Positions 41,017 through 50,945 are shown, numbered from the stretch's first letter. The stretch: DNA of 64,000 nt from Panulirus ornatus (GCF_036320965.1 NC_092279.1:13109661-13173660); one strand, 5' to 3'. Program-made: numbers and translations. The notes: generated by a model from the sequence alone, not told the origin.

Positions 41017-41217
41017 ACACGACGGTACGACCCTCGAGCATGACTGTACGACCCTTGAGCACGACGGTACGACCCTCGAGCATGAATGCACGACCCTTGA
41101 GCACGACGGTACGACCCCTCGAGCACGAATGCACGACCCTTGAGCATACAGGCCTTGCCTTTGACCTGACCTTCTACAGGCCATCACACCCAAGGGTCGT
41201 AGCGTCGTGCTCAGGGA
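41017..41217. repeat. Foldback-like element with both arms
   Basis: Left arm 41018-41146: six 21-bp units that alternate CACGACGGTACGACCCTCGAG-type with CATGAATGCACGACCCTTGAG-type, a 42-bp higher-order period. Core 41147-41190: GGCCTTGCCTTTGACCTGACC, then TTCTACAGGCCATCACACC. Right arm: CAAGGGTCGTAGCGTCGTGC, one unit in the opposite orientation. No coding capacity. The clearest example of the family's inverted layout. Confidence 0.8.
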
Positions 41218-41253
41218 TGAAAGTCACATAGGGTGTAGAAGACCACAGGTAAT

Positions 41254-41335
<82 letters not shown>
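41254..41335. repeat. (CA)n microsatellite
   Basis: Pure CA run. Confidence 0.97.
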
Positions 41336-41337
<2 letters not shown>

Positions 41338-41409
41338 ATTTACAAGACGTTGAACACGGACTGCGTGCAAAAAGTGGAAAAAAAGTTGTGTATAATAAAG
41401 TTGAAGATA

Positions 41410-41580
41410 TGGGGCCTCACTGGTGTAGAACTCCCCGCCCACACAGCACGAATTGGTACTTACGTAGAGGTAACTACACACATAGTGGTTGTTACCGTTG
41501 CTACCCCAAACAAATCTAATGGACCCAGGTTCGAGCCCCAGTAGGGGCATGCGGCACATAGGCAACCCAGCTTTTTCATC
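41410..41580 (+). mobile_element. Possible tRNA-like SINE head
   Basis: GGTTCGAGCCC at 41528-41538 is a perfect pol III box B. TGGTGTAGAAC at 41421-41431 fits box A. The spacing of about 107 bases is too long for a tRNA, so either an insertion lies between them or the A box is chance. No clear target-site duplication. Confidence 0.35.
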
Positions 41581-41708
41581 TCCTCCATTCAGGCTGGTCG
41601 ATGGACGGGATGTGTTTATGAGTGTGTTTATACATCAGGTTAACACACAGTATATATACAAGGTTAATAGACAGGGCAACATGCGTGTAACACTCCCTCT
41701 GTAGCGCA

Positions 41709-41982
41709 GAATTGGAGATGGAAGAATGGAGTGAACAAGATTTTGAGCGATCGGTGCCTGAACATGCAAGAGGGTGAAAGGCATGCACGGGATAGAGTGA
41801 ATCGGAACTATGTGGTTTACCGGGGTCGACGTGCTGTCAATGGACTGAGCCAGAGGTAAACCATGGAAGAGGTCTGTGGGGTCTGGATGTGGATAGGGAG
41901 CTGGGATTTCGGTGCATTACACATGACAGCCTAGAGAATGGATGCGGGCTGATTTGCCCTTTCTTCGTATGTTCCTGTCGCT
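41709..41982 (+). mobile_element. LINE fragment: ORF end and 3' UTR
   Basis: Corresponds to the WRWKDGVKKIL to VVYRG end of the LINE ORF, here WRWKNGVNKILSDRCLNMQE and onward with VYRGR in place of the stop. The 3' UTR matches the 36.8-kb copy and ends near TTCTTCGTATGTTCCTGTCG, just before the hairpin, where a GATA run begins. Confidence 0.85.
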
Positions 41983-42017
41983 CGATAGATAGATAGATAG
42001 ATATACAGATAGATATA
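41983..42017. repeat. (GATA)n microsatellite
   Basis: GATA units with one ACAG variant, at the point where the LINE tail would be expected. Confidence 0.9.
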
Positions 42018-42047
42018 ACACTTGAGCATCACCATCATCACTATCAG

Positions 42048-42187
42048 TACGACGTCGCCTCCTCAGACTCGGCCTCGTTCGTCGAGGTCACGCGGGCCGG
42101 CGCGCCCAAGGGCTGGAGGCAGTGTTCGCTCCTGTCTTCGCATCGCCCGTGGAAGCCGCGGAAGGAGCCTGCCTCGCCCCTGGTGGG
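42048..42187 (+). CDS. Candidate internal coding exon, unknown protein
   Basis: A GC-rich block stands out from AT-rich flanks. It is preceded by CACTATCAG, a plausible acceptor, and followed by GTACGT, a good donor, giving a 140-bp exon. In the frame starting at 42048 it reads YDVASSDSASFVEVTRAGAP, then KGWRQCSLLSSHRPWKPRKE. About nine codons in ten end in G or C, far above the surroundings. The minus strand is also open (RTYPTRGEAGSFRGFHGRCE) and shares the same wobble position, so the strand is not settled by codon use. The splice-like borders favour plus. I do not recognise the family. Chance GC-rich DNA is the alternative. Confidence 0.4.
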
Positions 42188-42414
42188 GTACGTCCGTGCT
42201 AGGCCGAAATAATTCAGCTGTGACATTTACATAATGTTCCAAGTTTGCATAGAAGTCCAAGTGAGGAACTATTACATTTGAATTTAAATTTGTATATAAT
42301 GGATTCCCCAGCCTTAAATACCCTATCATTATGCCCTCGAGTTTTTTCGTTAGCAAAAATTCTGATGAAATCGAGGTTGGTTGTGGGTGCCACTTTCTTT
42401 TTCTTCGTCGTGTC

Positions 42415-42516
<102 letters not shown>

Positions 42517-42740
42517 TTCCTCGTGAGAAATAAAGCGAATAAGATGTAATTTTGGGCCCTTGAGTCATTTTCCTTTCTCCTCTCCGTTGCAAAGTTAATG
42601 CCAAGCCGCCCAGTTCAAAGTGGAAATGCTGGCTGCTGTCGGAGCCTTTGTGGGGGAGAGAACATTTTTAAGAAAAATTATCATTTTCTTTATCTATTTC
42701 GAGTTTGGTATTAGTCATCTCCATAGAGGTTTTTGTTTGT

Positions 42741-42741
<1 letters not shown>

Positions 42742-42826
<85 letters not shown>

Positions 42827-42827
42827 G
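42742..42827. repeat. Compound (CT)n-(CA)n microsatellite
   Basis: CT run passing into a short CA run. Confidence 0.96.
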
Positions 42828-42894
42828 GTGGTGCTGCCGGACTGACGCAGTGCATCTGCCTCTTTCGTCCTCTCGTGCACGACAGTGTACAGCC

Positions 42895-43465
42895 CCACAG
42901 GCACGTGTACAACCCCCCCCCCCTGGGGCATACGGTGGTACAACCCCCCTGGGGCACGGTGGTACAACCCCCCCTGGGGCACGGTGGTACAACCCCCCCT
43001 GGGGCACGGTGGTACAACCCCCCTGGGGCACGGTGGTACAACCCCCCTGGGGCACGGTGGTACAACCCCCTGGGGCACGGTGGTACAACCCCCCCTGGGG
43101 CACGGTGGTACAACCCCCCCTGGGGCACGGTGGTACAACCCCCCTGGGGCACGGTGGTACAACCCCCCTGGGGCACGGTGGTACAACCCCCCTGGGGCAC
43201 GGTGGTACAACCCAGTGAGCACGACGGTTGTACGGCACCATGACGGTGCGACGCCTTGAGTACGAGACCACGACCCTTGGGTACGACGGCCCTGACCGCT
43301 TAAACTGACCCTCAGACCTTCAGGTCAAAGGTCAACCCATGTCATCCGGAGGTCGTACCGTCTGGCCCAAGGGTCGTAACCGTCGTTCGCAAGGGGTTTC
43401 ACGCCCTGGTCGCCGCGCTCTTACGGAACGTACCGTCGTGTACCGTCGTGTTTGACGCGTCGTAC
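42895..43465. repeat. Foldback-like element with expanded left arm
   Basis: Left arm: about 13 units of 22-25 bp, GGGGCACGGTGGTACAACCC with a C run of variable length, passing into GAGCACGACGGTTGTACGG units that match the family more closely. Core: CTTCAGGTCAAAGGTCAACC (AGGTCAAAGGTCA at 43322-43334). Right arm in opposite orientation: GGTCGTACCGTCTGGCCC, AAGGGTCGTAACCGTCG and more distant units to about 43465. The Gly/Pro-rich frames across the left arm are artefacts. Confidence 0.8.
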
Positions 43466-43721
43466 CGTCGACGTAAGTTTAAAGGAAGTATATATATATA
43501 CGTGGAGGATCTGCACACCAGACCACCGCTGTGTTCCATGTCGTGAAAAATCCTTCCTTGCGTTGTTCATCCACGTCTCCACCACAGATGATTGGGGTCT
43601 GTCCAGTGATGAATAAAATTCCGTTCCGCAGATGACCAGATGTGTGACCTTTGATGAACGAGAGAGGATCTCTGTGAATGTCATTACCAGAATCCGAATC
43701 GTTTACCACGTTGTATTCTCG

Positions 43722-43728
<7 letters not shown>
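43466..43728. other. Unique DNA
   Basis: No gene or repeat family recognised. Confidence 0.5.

Positions 43729-43797
<69 letters not shown>
43729..43797. repeat. (CA)n microsatellite
   Basis: Pure CA run; a short AAT run follows at 43819-43830. Confidence 0.97.
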
Positions 43798-43798
<1 letters not shown>

Positions 43799-44149
43799 CG
43801 TACAACCCTGATGTTGTAATAATAATAATACACACTCACTCGTTCAGACAGAAAGCATTGATGGGTGTTTAATTCATGCAACTAATTATGTAACTCGGAT
43901 ACACATCGATGTGTGTCTGTAGTTAAGGGCGTGTGTGCTGACACGTAAATATTTTAAACCCAGCACTTAACCAGGAGATGTGGCGCACAAACATAACACT
44001 GTATTCGCCCCTCTCAGTATGGTATCCAGTTCTCGTCTCTAAGACACCTCGGCTCTCTACAGGCTCCCCCCCCCCCCCCTCTCTCCCCGTGTCTCGGCCA
44101 GACTCATCGTACTCACCACGATCGACCATGAGTAATACTCATCCACCAG

Positions 44150-44156
<7 letters not shown>

Positions 44157-44237
<81 letters not shown>

Positions 44238-44388
44238 CACCATGACAAGAAGCCGAGCGAGGGCAGGACTTAAGATTCTATTGTGTTGTGAGCCGTATGT
44301 GATGCAGTTCTTGTCGTTTCCTTTCACAGTATTGACAGTGATTCTTGCCTGCTTAGTATTAAACGTATTCGGCTTGTCAGCGCCAGGG

Positions 44389-44433
<45 letters not shown>
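44157..44433. repeat. Two (AG)n arrays
   Basis: AG runs at 44157-44234 and 44389-44433, with unique DNA between them. A run of 11 C precedes them at about 44068-44078. Confidence 0.95.
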
Positions 44434-44438
<5 letters not shown>

Positions 44439-46026
44439 AGAAGCGAGATGGAAGGAGTAAGAAGGAAGATGATGAAGAAGGAGGAGGGGGGAGGTGGTAG
44501 TGGTGGTTGGGGGAGGGAGAAAAAGTTGAAATATGAATCTAAGAAAACGTAGAGTTTAGAAAACGTAAGAAGGGATTAGAAACGAAAAAACAGAAGATGG
44601 AGGTAGAGTGCGGCAGACATGGGTGAGGGGAGGTGGGAAAGATGAGGTGGGGGGGGGGTGAGAAAACATAGATGAGCAGGGGGGGGAGGGGGGAAGAGAA
44701 GAAAACGACGGGTGGGCAGGACGAGAAGAAAACGACGGGTGGGGATATAAAGTCTTGCCACGATGGGAAGGATTACTTCAATAGCCTGGGACAGAGAGGA
44801 AGTTGGGGATGGGGCGAGGTGTACTGTTCCATATGAGGAAAAATGGGATGCCTCTGCCTGGTAATGGGTCGGTTAGTTAGGTAAAATTTTAGTCGACGTC
44901 GTCGGTGTCGAGGTATTAACCACACAGGACTGGAAGATCGCGCGGTCAATTTCTTCAAGTGTTCGAGACACATCCCGAGGCCCATGAACACCCTCAGCTG
45001 TCAAGGACGACCCTCGTGAAGCGTCCGGGATCTGCGTCCGGCTGAGCTTAGAAGGTTCTTGGCGATGGGGAAAGTACGAGGTGGTTGACGCAGGATATGA
45101 GGATGGATGGAGGGGGGGGGGGGGAGATAAGGAGAATGTGAGGCCTGCTGGGATTGGGAAAGTAGGTATGATAAAGAGAACGGGGGGGGGGGGGGACGTA
45201 TTGGCATGACATACTGAGGAGAAGAAATAGGATGAGGGAAAACATGGGAAGCAGGTGGTAAGATTGGGAAAACGGGAGGTGGGAGGGATCAGACACAGCT
45301 TTACGATAGGGGGGCGGGGGGGGGGGGTTAAGAAAAGCATGAAGGAAATGTTGTTGAATAAGCTTGATGAATCAGGGAGTTGGGAAAGCTTAGAGGGTGG
45401 GTAGGACATGGGAAACAGGTAGGCATAATGATAGACTGGGTGGATGGAGAAAGCTTGGGTCAGGGGAACAGAAAAGCTTGCTGAGGTAGTGCGTAAGGAA
45501 AGCTTGCTGAGGTAGTGCGTAAGGAAAGCTTGCTGAGGTAGTGCGTAGGGAAAGGTTGATGACTTAGGGACCTGAATAATCATGATGGGTCAGCAGGACT
45601 CAGAGATGTATCATGGGGGCAGGGCTGATTCATACACATTGTACCAGAGCATGATACCCCGTAATGACCCTGTCCAACAATAAGGCTCAAGGCCTTCCAA
45701 TAATGCACTCATTCTACAGCACAACATCTCGTCTCTTCATCACCCTCGACCCGGCACTGTATTTAGCATTACTTATATAAAAAGAGATAAGGGGGAAAAA
45801 AAAAATAGGTGTTACCGGACGCCTCCTGCATGTGATATCACACCGCGGGTAGAAATTCACCATCGGTGAGGAGGCTGCATCATCGTCATCAGTGTGAGGG
45901 GGAGGAGCACAGCCTCTTTGAGGAAGTTCACACTCCACAACGGAGTCCTTTATTTTCCTGATCCTGCGTTGAAGTGCAGCCTCGAGGCTGCACAGACCCC
46001 ATAAAAGGGAGAGTTGGGGAGTTTTA
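44434..46026. other. Purine-rich DNA with repeated long G runs
   Basis: G runs of 7 to 14 occur near 44651, 44681, 45112-45125, 45182-45195 and 45310-45328. At 45472-45550 three tandem 26-27 bp units carry GAAAGCTTGCTGAGGTAGTG. No gene is recognised; the Pro/Ser-rich minus-strand frames follow from composition. Confidence 0.65.
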
Positions 46027-46103
<77 letters not shown>

Positions 46104-46174
46104 GTAAGGATAATAGCATTTCAGTCATTATCATTACGTGGAATTGTCGGTTAAGATTACGGGCTCGTGTGATC

Positions 46175-46247
<73 letters not shown>
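46027..46247. repeat. (GT)n-(AT)n array and a second (AT)n array
   Basis: Arrays at 46027-46101 and 46179-46247 flank 77 bp of unique DNA. Confidence 0.96.
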
Positions 46248-46250
<3 letters not shown>

Positions 46251-47133
46251 ATCTTCATGTACACGGTTACCATTACCACAACGGTTGCTTCCCAGACGTG
46301 ATCACGACCACACGAGGGAGGTGGTAGGTAGACAAGTCCTCACCTCAACCAACACCGTCATAACTTCTCCGAGCCTGAGGTATGAGCTCTTCCCCTCCCT
46401 TTACTGTGGCTTTTTATAACCGCATCTTTATTCATAAAACTACTCCACTCATTGAATAATCTGGGTCAACGACCGTTTTGCATATATCCAATTTCAAGTT
46501 TGAAGAGCGGATTTGAAGTGAATTAAACTTCTAAGATATTCTTCAACTTATTATAAAAAAAAAACTATTTTTTTTTCTGTGCACGTAAAATACCTCTAAG
46601 TCTCGAACTCCAGAACGAATGTACTGCACACTTATTAAAAAAGAAATACCCTATTTATATAAAATTTTTATATCTTGATAATTTCATGATAATTTTTTTT
46701 TAAGTTTCTTTTAACGGTGCCTAAAGCAATATATATTAAGTAACTGAGAAAATATTCTTATATACGAAATTCTCCAATAAGTTTCATTTCAAAATTCGTA
46801 GCACTTGGTAAAAAATAGATACCTGGTAAACCTGAATGACGGAGTTTAAACAATAGATTCTTTATTATAATTCATTTAGGAAGTAGCGTCCATATAGCGA
46901 CATTTCTGTTTGACTTTTATGCATTACAGGAAAAGTAATAAGATTATTTTTTTCTTTTCATTTTCTCCCTAACATATCCACCGGTACATATCAGCAGTTA
47001 ATCACATTCTGTTGTCACTTGTCATTCACTAAACCAAGAAAACTTGTTGAAAAAAAATATAAGAAGAGCGGTAACTCACTTTATGTTGCTAAAAAGAATG
47101 TAATTATATATCACTTAAATATTTCACCGAGTG
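46248..47133. other. Unique AT-rich DNA without arrays
   Basis: Nearly 900 bp with many A and T homopolymers but no microsatellite, gene or known repeat. Confidence 0.5.
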
Positions 47134-47370
47134 TCACGCACATAACTGCCACCATGCTATCCAAGCGTGGGGGAAGATGTCAGCATGGCAGGCGTTAGCG
47201 CGGCCGCCGCTCGTCACACACCATGGACAGACACTTCGGGCTGTCGCTATGGCTGCCCGAGACATACTGGCGACCGACCCACTGCTCCCGTCCGCCACCA
47301 ACACGATCACTGCTGCCGGGGGCCGCAAGAGCTCTCGTACCGCACCTGAGCTTCGTTAGACATGTAACAC
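47134..47370. other. GC-rich island with overlapping open frames
   Basis: Rises abruptly from AT-rich DNA and ends at the AT array at 47383. Three frames are open: plus from 47177 reads MSAWQALARPPLVTHHGQ and later VAMAARDILATD, plus from 47167 is Arg/Pro-rich, and minus 47328-47134 ends HADIFPHAWIAWWQLCA. A short exon is possible; no family, strand or clear splice site is supported. Confidence 0.3.
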
Positions 47371-47378
47371 ATGCAGTC

Positions 47379-47382
<4 letters not shown>

Positions 47383-47456
<74 letters not shown>
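47383..47456. repeat. (AT)n microsatellite
   Basis: Pure AT run. Confidence 0.97.
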
Positions 47457-47459
<3 letters not shown>

Positions 47460-47593
47460 TGTGTTTTGAGGGAGACCATAAGTCTTTCGTGTGTGTATCT
47501 GTGATTGCTAGGGTTTATGTATATAGATGTGCTAACGGGTATGATAATCAATGGCTTAAATGGAAAGTTTACTCTTCATTGTGTCCAAGTCTG

Positions 47594-47596
<3 letters not shown>

Positions 47597-47651
<55 letters not shown>
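47597..47651. repeat. (CT)n microsatellite
   Basis: Pure CT run. A short CA run is at 47911-47937 with ATGT repeats after it. Confidence 0.96.
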
Positions 47652-47652
<1 letters not shown>

Positions 47653-47907
47653 GGTAGTAGGTGGTAGGCAGACGTCGACCAGGTAGGTGTACATGACGGC
47701 TGCGCAGTGAGCCAGCATTTCAGTGGCTGTTAACCCGTACTCCATTGGCCCAGGATGCTTTATTTTTTCTTCTTTCTGACTCACACGTAGGCTGCTGGCG
47801 TTCAGTCCACAAACATATTCTCTCCATCTCACACATAACACGACTCGCTAGCCCTACCTTTTGGCAAATTTTCGTCATAAGTACTTGTTAAGATAGTACT
47901 CGCATCT

Positions 47908-47941
<34 letters not shown>

Positions 47942-48061
47942 GTATGTATGTATTTATGTATGTATGATACGATCGTTACAGATGCATTATGGGTGGTGCC
48001 ATGGACGCATGTATATCTGAACTAGACTGGAAATTTTAAGTGCAGTGACCAATTTTGTACT

Positions 48062-48858
48062 GTAAGAGCGAGGCGTGTGCGTTCGAATGGGAAGAGAGGA
48101 GGGCGAGTGGTTCGCGGTGAAAGAGGGTCTGCGTCAAGGATGTGTGATGTCACCATGGTTGTTTAATCTTACTTTTGAGAGAGTCAGTCGGGTGATGTTA
48201 ATGCAGAGGCTTATGAGCGAGGGGTAAGTTTGCAGTATGCTGAAGGGTATGGGGGATGGGGGGGAGGGGTTGTTGGAAGATGAATCAGTTGCAGTTTGCA
48301 GATAAGATGACACAGATGACAGATTCTATAGAGAGGAACCCCACACGGTGATAACAGAGTATGGATGAGCGTGTGAGAGGAGAAAGCTGAAAGCATATGC
48401 GCGTAGAGGTAGAATTATGAGGTATAGGAGGGTTTGAGTGTGAATTTTAGGAATGATATAGTGTTTTAGGTAACTTGGAAAGGATGTGACAGCGGGTAGA
48501 GCCATAGCGGCTGTCAGTCATGCGATGGGAGGGAGGGCTAAGGTCTTGGATGCATTAATGGGCATGTGGAGGGTTCATTTGCCCCGAGGGTGCTGTATGG
48601 GTACGACGAGTCTCTGACCCTCAGAGGAAACGGAAGGAAAGAGACGAACTCGTTGGAAATGACGTGCCATAGGGTAATGTTTGGCATGAGGCAGACTGAT
48701 CTTACAACACTGTCTGAGAAGTGTGTGGCAGTGAGCCTTGTCTGAACGGAGGGGTTCGACCAGTGAGTGCTGAATTGGTTCGGAAATATGGATAGACTGA
48801 GTGAAGAGATACTGAGAGATAAGCTGCATGTATCAGGAGGTGGAGGGAGCAAGGTGAG
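48062..48858 (+). pseudogene. Decayed LINE reverse transcriptase, same family as 8.6 kb
   Basis: Begins with a VRVGREEGEWFAVKEGLRQG-like stretch and CVMSPWLFNL, collinear with the 8.6-kb ORF. Later segments keep the order (the region before VTEFGK, LGKDVTAG, RRRGG-type ends such as YVSGGGGSK), but stops and frame changes occur throughout and the catalytic FADD is not readable (CRXDDTDDR). It breaks off near GGTGGAGGGAGCAAGG before the ORF end. An old dead copy. Confidence 0.8.
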
Positions 48859-48915
48859 GGTATGTTGATATGCATAGGGAGTCGTTCTTCTTTTACGCAT
48901 GTGTCGTTAAACAGC

Positions 48916-49197
48916 TCAGAAGTACACCTCTTCCGGCACTCCTTGTTGGCGTGTTTGCATCGGAGTTGCCGACGTTTTGAGAATGTCGTCGGCCACGAAC
49001 CAGGCCGGGATCTGAGCGGCCTCTATGCCGCAGAGGCGAGCTTTGAACCTCCCGTCAGAGACCAGAAAATTCGACTGGTTCGTGGAATTCTCCACTGACC
49101 CACCAGGCCATGTTTTCTTCCGCGTCACTGTAGCGGCTGGTACTTTCGCGCTCGCCACCCCGCTCGACTTTACCGAATGTAAGCCGCTCAGGCCCTG
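48916..49197 (-). CDS. Open frame of uncertain status, unknown protein
   Basis: On the minus strand an open stretch runs from the AT array edge to a stop at 48916. It reads in part KVPAATVTRKKTWPGGSVEN, then FLVSDGRFKARLCGIEAAQI and PAWFVADDILKTS. The residue mix looks protein-like and free of simple repeats, but there is no ATG at its start, no splice evidence and no family I recognise. It lies directly after a dead LINE copy and before an (AT)n-bounded SINE, so a piece of an unidentified transposable element is as likely as a host exon. Confidence 0.25.
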   Translation of the reverse strand, partial: QGLSGLHSVKSSGVASAKVPAATVTRKKTWPGGSVENSTNQSNFLVSDGRFKARLCGIEAAQIPAWFVADDILKTSATPMQTRQQGVPEEVYF

Positions 49198-49198
<1 letters not shown>

Positions 49199-49260
<62 letters not shown>

Positions 49261-49273
49261 TATATATATATAT
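49199..49273. repeat. (AT)n array, 3' side of a SINE
   Basis: AT run with one GAATAT variant near its end. Confidence 0.96.
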
Positions 49274-49522
49274 CTTTTCTTTCTTTTCTTTCAAACTATT
49301 CGCCATTTCCCGCATTAGCGAGGTAGCGTTAAGAACAGAGGACTGGGCCTTTGAGGGAATACCCTCACCTGGCCCAATTCTCTGTTCCTTCATTTGGAAA
49401 AAAAAAAGAAAAAAAAAAACGAGAGGGGAGGATTTCCAGCCCCCCGCTCCCTCCCCTTTTAGTCGCCTTCTACGACACGCAGGGAATACGTGGGAAGTAT
49501 TCTTAATCCCCTATCCCCAGGG

Positions 49523-49525
<3 letters not shown>
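49274..49525 (-). mobile_element. 250-bp SINE family, full-length copy
   Basis: On the minus strand it runs from TATCCCTGGGGATAGGGG through GTGTCGTAGAAGGCGAC, GCGGGGGGCTGGAAATCC, a T tract and TTCC, the long hairpin (GAACAGAG/CTCTGTTC) and the terminal hairpin with loop TAAT to GAATAGTTTGAAAG. Both sides are (AT)n. Confidence 0.9.

Positions 49526-49526
<1 letters not shown>

Positions 49527-49590
<64 letters not shown>
49527..49590. repeat. (AT)n array, 5' side of a SINE
   Basis: Pure AT run. Confidence 0.97.
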
Positions 49591-49591
<1 letters not shown>

Positions 49592-49796
49592 CACGAGGGA
49601 GGAGGAGACCATGAGGGTCACTGGACGTGAAAATGATGGCTTAGAGGAGATATGTACGACCAGCCATCGAAGTATACGACTTTATATGTCGTTATAAACG
49701 ACTTCCCTTACGGCTTGTAGACCCTTCTGGTTTGTGCTGTAGCCTTTATGTTTATATAAAGTTATCACTGGTGTTTTTTTTTGTTTGTTTCAAGTA

Positions 49797-49799
<3 letters not shown>

Positions 49800-49873
<74 letters not shown>
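49800..49873. repeat. (AG)n microsatellite
   Basis: Pure AG run. Confidence 0.97.
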
Positions 49874-49876
<3 letters not shown>

Positions 49877-50052
49877 CCTGCAAATTGTAAGTTTTTTAAT
49901 GTTTCTTGTTGTGTTTGACGATTATATGATAAGCCTTTCAAGCATGACCAGGGGGGAAATCTCTCTTTCTGTAAGAAATTTGTTTATGCTCATGAGATGA
50001 GGAGGAAGAAAATGAAACGTTGTACGTAATTCCAGATCACTCAAGGCAAGAC

Positions 50053-50055
<3 letters not shown>

Positions 50056-50136
<81 letters not shown>
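50056..50136. repeat. (AT)n array, 5' side of a SINE
   Basis: Pure AT run. Confidence 0.97.
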
Positions 50137-50138
<2 letters not shown>

Positions 50139-50368
50139 CCCTGGGGATAGGGGAGAAAGAATACTTCCCACGTATTCCCTGCGTGTCGTAGAAGGCGACT
50201 AAAAGGGAAGGGAGCGGGGGGCTGGAAATCCTCCCCTCTCATTTTTTTTTTTTTATTTTCCAAAAGAAGGAACAGAGAAGAGGGCCAGGTGAGGGTATTC
50301 CCTCAAAGGCCCAGTCCTCTGTTCTTAACGCTACCTCGCTATCGCGGGAAATGGCGAATAGTGTGAAA

Positions 50369-50386
<18 letters not shown>
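50137..50386 (+). mobile_element. 250-bp SINE family, full-length reference copy
   Basis: Starts at TTTCCCTGGGGATAGGGG and ends in about 20 A. The 5' part has the inverted motif TCCC/GGGA and GTCG/CGAC around TAGAAGG. An internal T tract leads into a long stem: GAACAGAG (50270-50277) with CTCTGTTC (50317-50324), and inside it GGGCC (50282-50286) with GGCCC (50308-50312). The terminal hairpin is at 50329-50356: CTCGC, loop TATC, GCGGG, enclosed by CGCT/GGCG. No ORF and no tRNA-type promoter is recognised. The 3' hairpin matches the LINE tail at 9847-9874. Confidence 0.92.

Positions 50387-50434
<48 letters not shown>
50387..50434. repeat. (AT)n array, 3' side of a SINE
   Basis: Pure AT run after the A tail. 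Confidence 0.96.
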
Positions 50435-50437
<3 letters not shown>

Positions 50438-50689
50438 CTTTTGTATTAACCCGCGTCATACACATATATATGTTTTTAAACGTCCAGCAGTAGATAGGTT
50501 ACCTATAAAGGCACTAATGCGACTAGTTACTATAAGCGTTCATTACAGCACGCCTCGGGGCATGACAGATTACCACACAGCCGTGGTATTAACTTGTACA
50601 CACACGGCGCTCCGTGTTAACCGCCGGAGCGTCGCCGAGTTAATGAAGGTGTGAGTTATAGGTTAATTGCAGCAGCCGAGGCTAGTGGT

Positions 50690-50945
50690 GAACCCTGCTA
50701 CCCGGCTGGCTGGATGGCTGGCTGGCTGGCTAGCTCGCTAGATGGTTGGCTAGGTGGCTGGCTGGCTGGCTAGCTCGCTAGATGGTTAGCTAGATGGCTG
50801 GCTGGCTCGCTAGATGGTTAGCTCGGTGGCTGGCGAGATGGCTTGCTGACAAGATGGCTTTCTGGATGGTTAGCTGGCTGGCTAGATGACTGGCTAGATG
50901 ATTGGCTGGCTATCTTAATGCCTGCTTCTGAATGGCTGGATGACT
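50690..50945 (+). repeat. Imperfect GGCT/GGAT tandem region
   Basis: Words GGCTGGCTGGCTAGCTCGC and TAGATGGTTGGC recur in varied order over about 250 bp. Confidence 0.85.

Noticed and set aside
42620..43271. Several Gly/Pro-rich frames resembling collagen or silk-like proteins
   Set aside because: They read across a 22-25 bp tandem array with C runs of changing length, which shifts the frame between units; these are artefacts.
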